A model generated the notes under the pieces. That model saw nothing but the letters and a program-made list of their open reading frames with translations, did no database searches and was not told where the DNA came from. A DNA stretch of 64,000 bases, from NCBI RefSeq assembly GCF_007858975.2, contig NZ_CP042220.2, positions 3,100,001-3,164,000 of the forward strand, read 5' to 3'. Shown here piece after piece: positions 61,167-64,000 of the stretch (position 1 is the first letter of the stretch; each line of letters opens with the position of its first letter). Position numbers and translations under genes: made by a program. Source of the DNA: Dickeya poaceiphila. Lineage in GTDB: Bacteria > Pseudomonadota > Gammaproteobacteria > Enterobacterales > Enterobacteriaceae.

Positions 61167-61749
61167 GGTTTCTCCCTGTCACCAGACTATCAACCTGTTG
61201 CCGACGTGTCGGATATGCAGTCCAGTATCCCTCCAGCAACACCCGATAACGTGGTTGGGCGCCAGCAGTCTGCTTTGTGACTTCAAAACGGGCAATGGTT
61301 ACTTCACTGGGATCCAGCCACTTTTCCCAACGATTTCCCTGGCAACGTGGGCCACCCGTTTGTACTTCCAGCGCGCCATCGCGCAAGCGGTAGCTGAAAA
61401 ACTCCGGCTCCGACTGCTCCCCAGTTTCCCAGCGACCATTGCGGTTAACGTCGTAAGCGACCGACAGACAACTCACTTGTTGCATGGCACTCGTCTCCAG
61501 CGTCAACGCCGCGCCGGGACAGCGGCCAGCACAAAAACCGGCGCGCCGAATATCTTTTTCTATGCCGAACAGCGCCTGACTCAGCAAATGTTCCAACCGT
61601 ATCAGGCTGGCGCTATCCTGCGTCTGAGTTCGCAACAATGGCAGCAGCTGCGCTACCGCCAGCATAATCAGGCTCCCCATTCCCATCGCCAGTATTACTT
61701 CCGGCAGGGTAAATCCACCCATGGCCTTCCCGGTTACTCTGTTCAGCAT
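61156..61749 (-). CDS. ppdB: Prepilin-like protein PpdB
   Basis: 197 residues from ATG 61749, which overlaps the ppdA stop. Prepilin site G12-F13 (MGGFTLPEVILAMG) with Glu at +5, PilW-like. Conserved cysteines in RRAGFCAGRCPG and later. A longer frame to 61785 is less likely. Confidence 0.86.
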   Translation of the reverse strand: MLNRVTGKAMGGFTLPEVILAMGMGSLIMLAVAQLLPLLRTQTQDSASLIRLEHLLSQALFGIEKDIRRAGFCAGRCPGAALTLETSAMQQVSCLSVAYDVNRNGRWETGEQSEPEFFSYRLRDGALEVQTGGPRCQGNRWEKWLDPSEVTIARFEVTKQTAGAQPRYRVLLEGYWTAYPTRRQQVDSLVTGRNHAG

Positions 61750-62234
61750 AACGGGATGCCCTGCACAGGCCGGGATTCGCTGCAAAGGCGCAAGCGCCCA
61801 CGCGCCGATATCACCAGCCTCACCCGTCCAGCCGAATTACTCAATGTGAGATGCCCGGCCTGTGCTGCATTACGCAAGCCGTAAAACACCACCTGCTCGC
61901 TGGTAGTTTCGACGAGCGCGACATCCTGCGAAGCGCGGGTAAAAACGAACGCGTTTTCTGGTGGACAGGAAGCCGGTTCGGGACCGCTCCCAATACACCA
62001 GTTGCCGCCTGACGACGTTAACCACAGACTTTCCGTCTGATTGCGCCAGTAGACGCCAGCCTGAATGCGCCCCATGAACGCCAGCAAATGCCGGGCGTGT
62101 TGTTCCAGCATCAGCGCCTGACGATAAGCCAGCCAGTTGTAAAACCCACCGCCTGTCAGCAATGCCACAATAGCGATCACCACGATTAACTCCAGCAGGG
62201 AAAAACCCTGTTGCCGCCCGTTAGTTATGTTCAT
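61743..62234 (-). CDS. ppdA: Prepilin-like protein PpdA
   Basis: 163 residues from ATG 62234. Prepilin cleavage at G10-F11 (QQGFSLLELIVVIAIVALL) with Glu at +5; GspH/FimT-like. YGLRNAAQAGHLTLSNSAGR matches the E. coli PpdA pattern. An ATG at 62243 is possible; the long frame to 62402 is not. Confidence 0.86.
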   Translation of the reverse strand: MNITNGRQQGFSLLELIVVIAIVALLTGGGFYNWLAYRQALMLEQHARHLLAFMGRIQAGVYWRNQTESLWLTSSGGNWCIGSGPEPASCPPENAFVFTRASQDVALVETTSEQVVFYGLRNAAQAGHLTLSNSAGRVRLVISARGRLRLCSESRPVQGIPLC

Positions 62235-62286
62235 GACGGCCATTCTAGAGCGCGGTATCAGTATGAATAGTATTGAAGAGCGCGGT

Positions 62287-62302
62287 TGCGAGACGTCTCG
62301 CA
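62287..62302. promoter_or_regulatory. 16-bp perfect palindrome upstream of ppdA
   Basis: TGCGAGACGTCTCGCA, about 50 bp before the ppdA start in the ppdA-thyA gap. Looks like a dimeric repressor site; no known regulator is assigned. Confidence 0.35.
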
Positions 62303-62472
62303 GGCAAGATGCCGGGCAACAGCAACCTACAAACAAATTGCACGGTGGCTCGCAAATCAGGAGATAAGAAAAACCGCCCATCGGCAGGAGGCCCCGACGC
62401 AACAGGAAACGATTATTTCCATTGTCCGCGGCATCCGCCTTTGGGCGGTGATATCAGAACAGGAAGACAGGC

Positions 62473-63267
62473 TTAGACGGCTACCGGAGCCTTGATGGCA
62501 GGGTGCGGGTCATATCCCTCAATCTCGAAATCTTCAAACCGGTAATCAAACAGCGATTCAGGACGGCGTTTGATCACCAACTGGGGCAAAGGACGTGGCT
62601 CACGGCTGAGCTGCAGGCGCGTCTGTTCAAGATGGTTGTTGTAGAGGTGAGTATCGCCACCCGTCCAGACAAAATCTCCGACATCCAGCTCGCACTGCTG
62701 CGCCATCATATGCACCAGCAGTGCATAACTGGCAATGTTAAACGGCAGACCAAGGAAAATATCGCAGGAGCGCTGGTACAACTGGCAGGACAATTTACCG
62801 TTCGCAACGTAAAACTGGAAAAAAGCGTGACAGGGCGCCAGCGCCATTTTATCCAGCTCGCCCACATTCCAGGCAGAAACAATGATGCGGCGGGAATCCG
62901 GATCTTGCTTCAATTGTTGCAACACCGTTTGCAACTGATCTATCTGACGACCATCCGCCGCTCCCCAGGCACGCCACTGTTTGCCGTAAACCGGCCCAAG
63001 GTCGCCATGTTCATCCGCCCATTCATCCCAAATGGAAACCTTATTGTCATGCAGGTAACCGATGTTGGTATCGCCGTTCAGAAACCACAGCAGTTCATGA
63101 ATGATGGAACGCAGATGGCAGCGTTTGGTCGTTACCAACGGAAAACCATCCTGCAGGTTGAAACGCATCTGATGACCGAAAATCGATAACGTTCCCGTGC
63201 CCGTGCGGTCATTCTTGGGAGTTCCTTCTTCGAGCACTTTTTTCATCAGTTCCAGATACTGTTTCAT
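62473..63267 (-). CDS. thyA: Thymidylate synthase
   Basis: Methylates dUMP to dTMP using methylene-THF. 264 residues, as in E. coli. Catalytic Cys in [33 protein letters not shown], and end [16 protein letters not shown]. 31 bp after lgt. Confidence 0.98.
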   Translation of the reverse strand: MKQYLELMKKVLEEGTPKNDRTGTGTLSIFGHQMRFNLQDGFPLVTTKRCHLRSIIHELLWFLNGDTNIGYLHDNKVSIWDEWADEHGDLGPVYGKQWRAWGAADGRQIDQLQTVLQQLKQDPDSRRIIVSAWNVGELDKMALAPCHAFFQFYVANGKLSCQLYQRSCDIFLGLPFNIASYALLVHMMAQQCELDVGDFVWTGGDTHLYNNHLEQTRLQLSREPRPLPQLVIKRRPESLFDYRFEDFEIEGYDPHPAIKAPVAV

Positions 63268-63298
63268 ACCACCTCTATCTACGTAATTTTATCAACAA

Positions 63299-64000
63299 TC
63301 ACTGCCGGGCAGACTGGCGGCGATAGGCCCAGACCATCATCAAAATGCCGGCCAACACCATTGGTATCGACAGAATTTGCCCCATGCTGACGCCGCTAAA
63401 CAGTCCCAATTGCGCATCCGGCTGACGGAAGAATTCCACAATAATGCGGAACGAACCGTAGCCTATCAAAAACAGGCCGGACACACTGCCCATCGGGCGC
63501 GGTTTGCGAATGAACACATTCAGAATAATGAACAGCACTACCCCTTCCAGCGCCAGCTCATATAACTGCGAGGGATGACGAGGCAGCACGCCGTATTGAT
63601 TGAAAATCGCCTGCCACTGCGGGTTGGTGGCGACCAGCGTCATATCTTCGCTGCGTGAGCCAGGGAACAGCATCGCCCATGGCGTATCAGTCGTGACGCG
63701 GCCCCACAGTTCACCATTGATAAAGTTCCCAAGACGCCCGGCACCCAGGCCAAACGGAATCAGCGGAGCAATGAAATCAGATACCTGGAAGAAATGACGT
63801 TTGGTGCGATGGGCAAACCACAGCATAACCGTAATAACACCCAATAACCCGCCGTGGAAGGACATGCCGCCATCCCACACCCGGAACAGGTAGAGCGGGT
63901 TATCCAGAAACAGAGGGAACGCATAAAACAGCACGTACCCCAAACGCCCCCCCACAAACACGCCGAGGAATCCGAAATAAAGCAGGTTTTCCACTTCGTC
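63299..64000 (-). CDS. lgt: Prolipoprotein diacylglyceryl transferase (5' end beyond window)
   Basis: Transfers diacylglycerol from phosphatidylglycerol to the lipobox Cys of prolipoproteins; inner membrane. The frame runs off the right edge, so only about 233 C-terminal residues are present of about 290. Signature [18 protein letters not shown], and [25 protein letters not shown]. Needed for the MltA and NlpE lipoproteins in this window. Confidence 0.97.
   Translation of the reverse strand, partial: DEVENLLYFGFLGVFVGGRLGYVLFYAFPLFLDNPLYLFRVWDGGMSFHGGLLGVITVMLWFAHRTKRHFFQVSDFIAPLIPFGLGAGRLGNFINGELWGRVTTDTPWAMLFPGSRSEDMTLVATNPQWQAIFNQYGVLPRHPSQLYELALEGVVLFIILNVFIRKPRPMGSVSGLFLIGYGSFRIIVEFFRQPDAQLGLFSGVSMGQILSIPMVLAGILMMVWAYRRQSARQ

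Overview
This window looks like chromosome from a soft-rot enterobacterium (Pectobacteriaceae, most likely Dickeya or a close relative). Nearly every housekeeping protein aligns by eye with its Escherichia coli counterpart. Gene order follows two E. coli blocks (about 4 min and about 63 min) that are joined differently here. A CsrB/RsmB-type RNA with GacA-type upstream boxes sits between yqcC and syd. The genus is my inference; no database search was possible.

Layout. 1-4094: a complete FhuA-type TonB-dependent receptor, then a decay zone with a LysR regulator beheaded by an IS911-like end, the IS fragment itself, and a frameshifted integrase remnant. 4095-8667: mutS, nlpE, yaeQ, yaeP and rof. 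8674-30235 (minus strand): tilS, yaeR, accA, dnaE, rnhB, lpxB, lpxA, fabZ, lpxD, skp, bamA, rseP, cdsA, uppS, dxr, frr, pyrH, tsf and rpsB, a compact run for lipid A, phospholipid and outer-membrane biogenesis plus translation. 30598-38260 (plus strand): map, a nested pair of insertion sequences, glnD, dapD and yaeH. 38379-51400: yqcA, truC, yqcC, RsmB RNA, syd, ppnN, xni, rlmM, ygdD, gcvA, GcvB RNA, csdA, csdE, tcdA and a three-gene accessory cluster (GNAT, 2-hydroxyacid dehydrogenase, GNAT). 51447-64000: mltA, two initiator tRNA-Met genes, a second IS4-family copy, amiC, argA, ptrA, four prepilin-like genes, thyA and the 3' part of lgt.

Most notable observations. (1) Two copies of a 1,414-bp IS4-family element each sit exactly at the apex of an intrinsic terminator hairpin (the map terminator and the initiator-tRNA operon terminator). 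Each has a 10-bp target duplication made of 3 stem bases, a 4-base loop and 3 stem bases. (2) The element carries its own terminator-like hairpin that overlaps the transposase start, and a 12-bp perfect palindrome at its right end; an IS256-family (IS285-like) element has jumped into that palindrome in copy 1. (3) recC, recB and recD are missing from both sides of ptrA, where they lie in E. coli, although ptrA, argA and the ppd genes are intact. (4) glnD is left with only about 30 bp of native upstream DNA beyond the nested IS.

How it works together: the lipid A genes (lpxD, fabZ, lpxA, lpxB), the outer-membrane protein machinery (skp, bamA) and rseP, with cdsA and uppS, form an envelope-biogenesis module. 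RsmB and GcvB are global regulatory RNAs. csdA, csdE and tcdA form the ct6A tRNA-modification group, and glnD and dapD link nitrogen sensing with lysine and peptidoglycan precursors.
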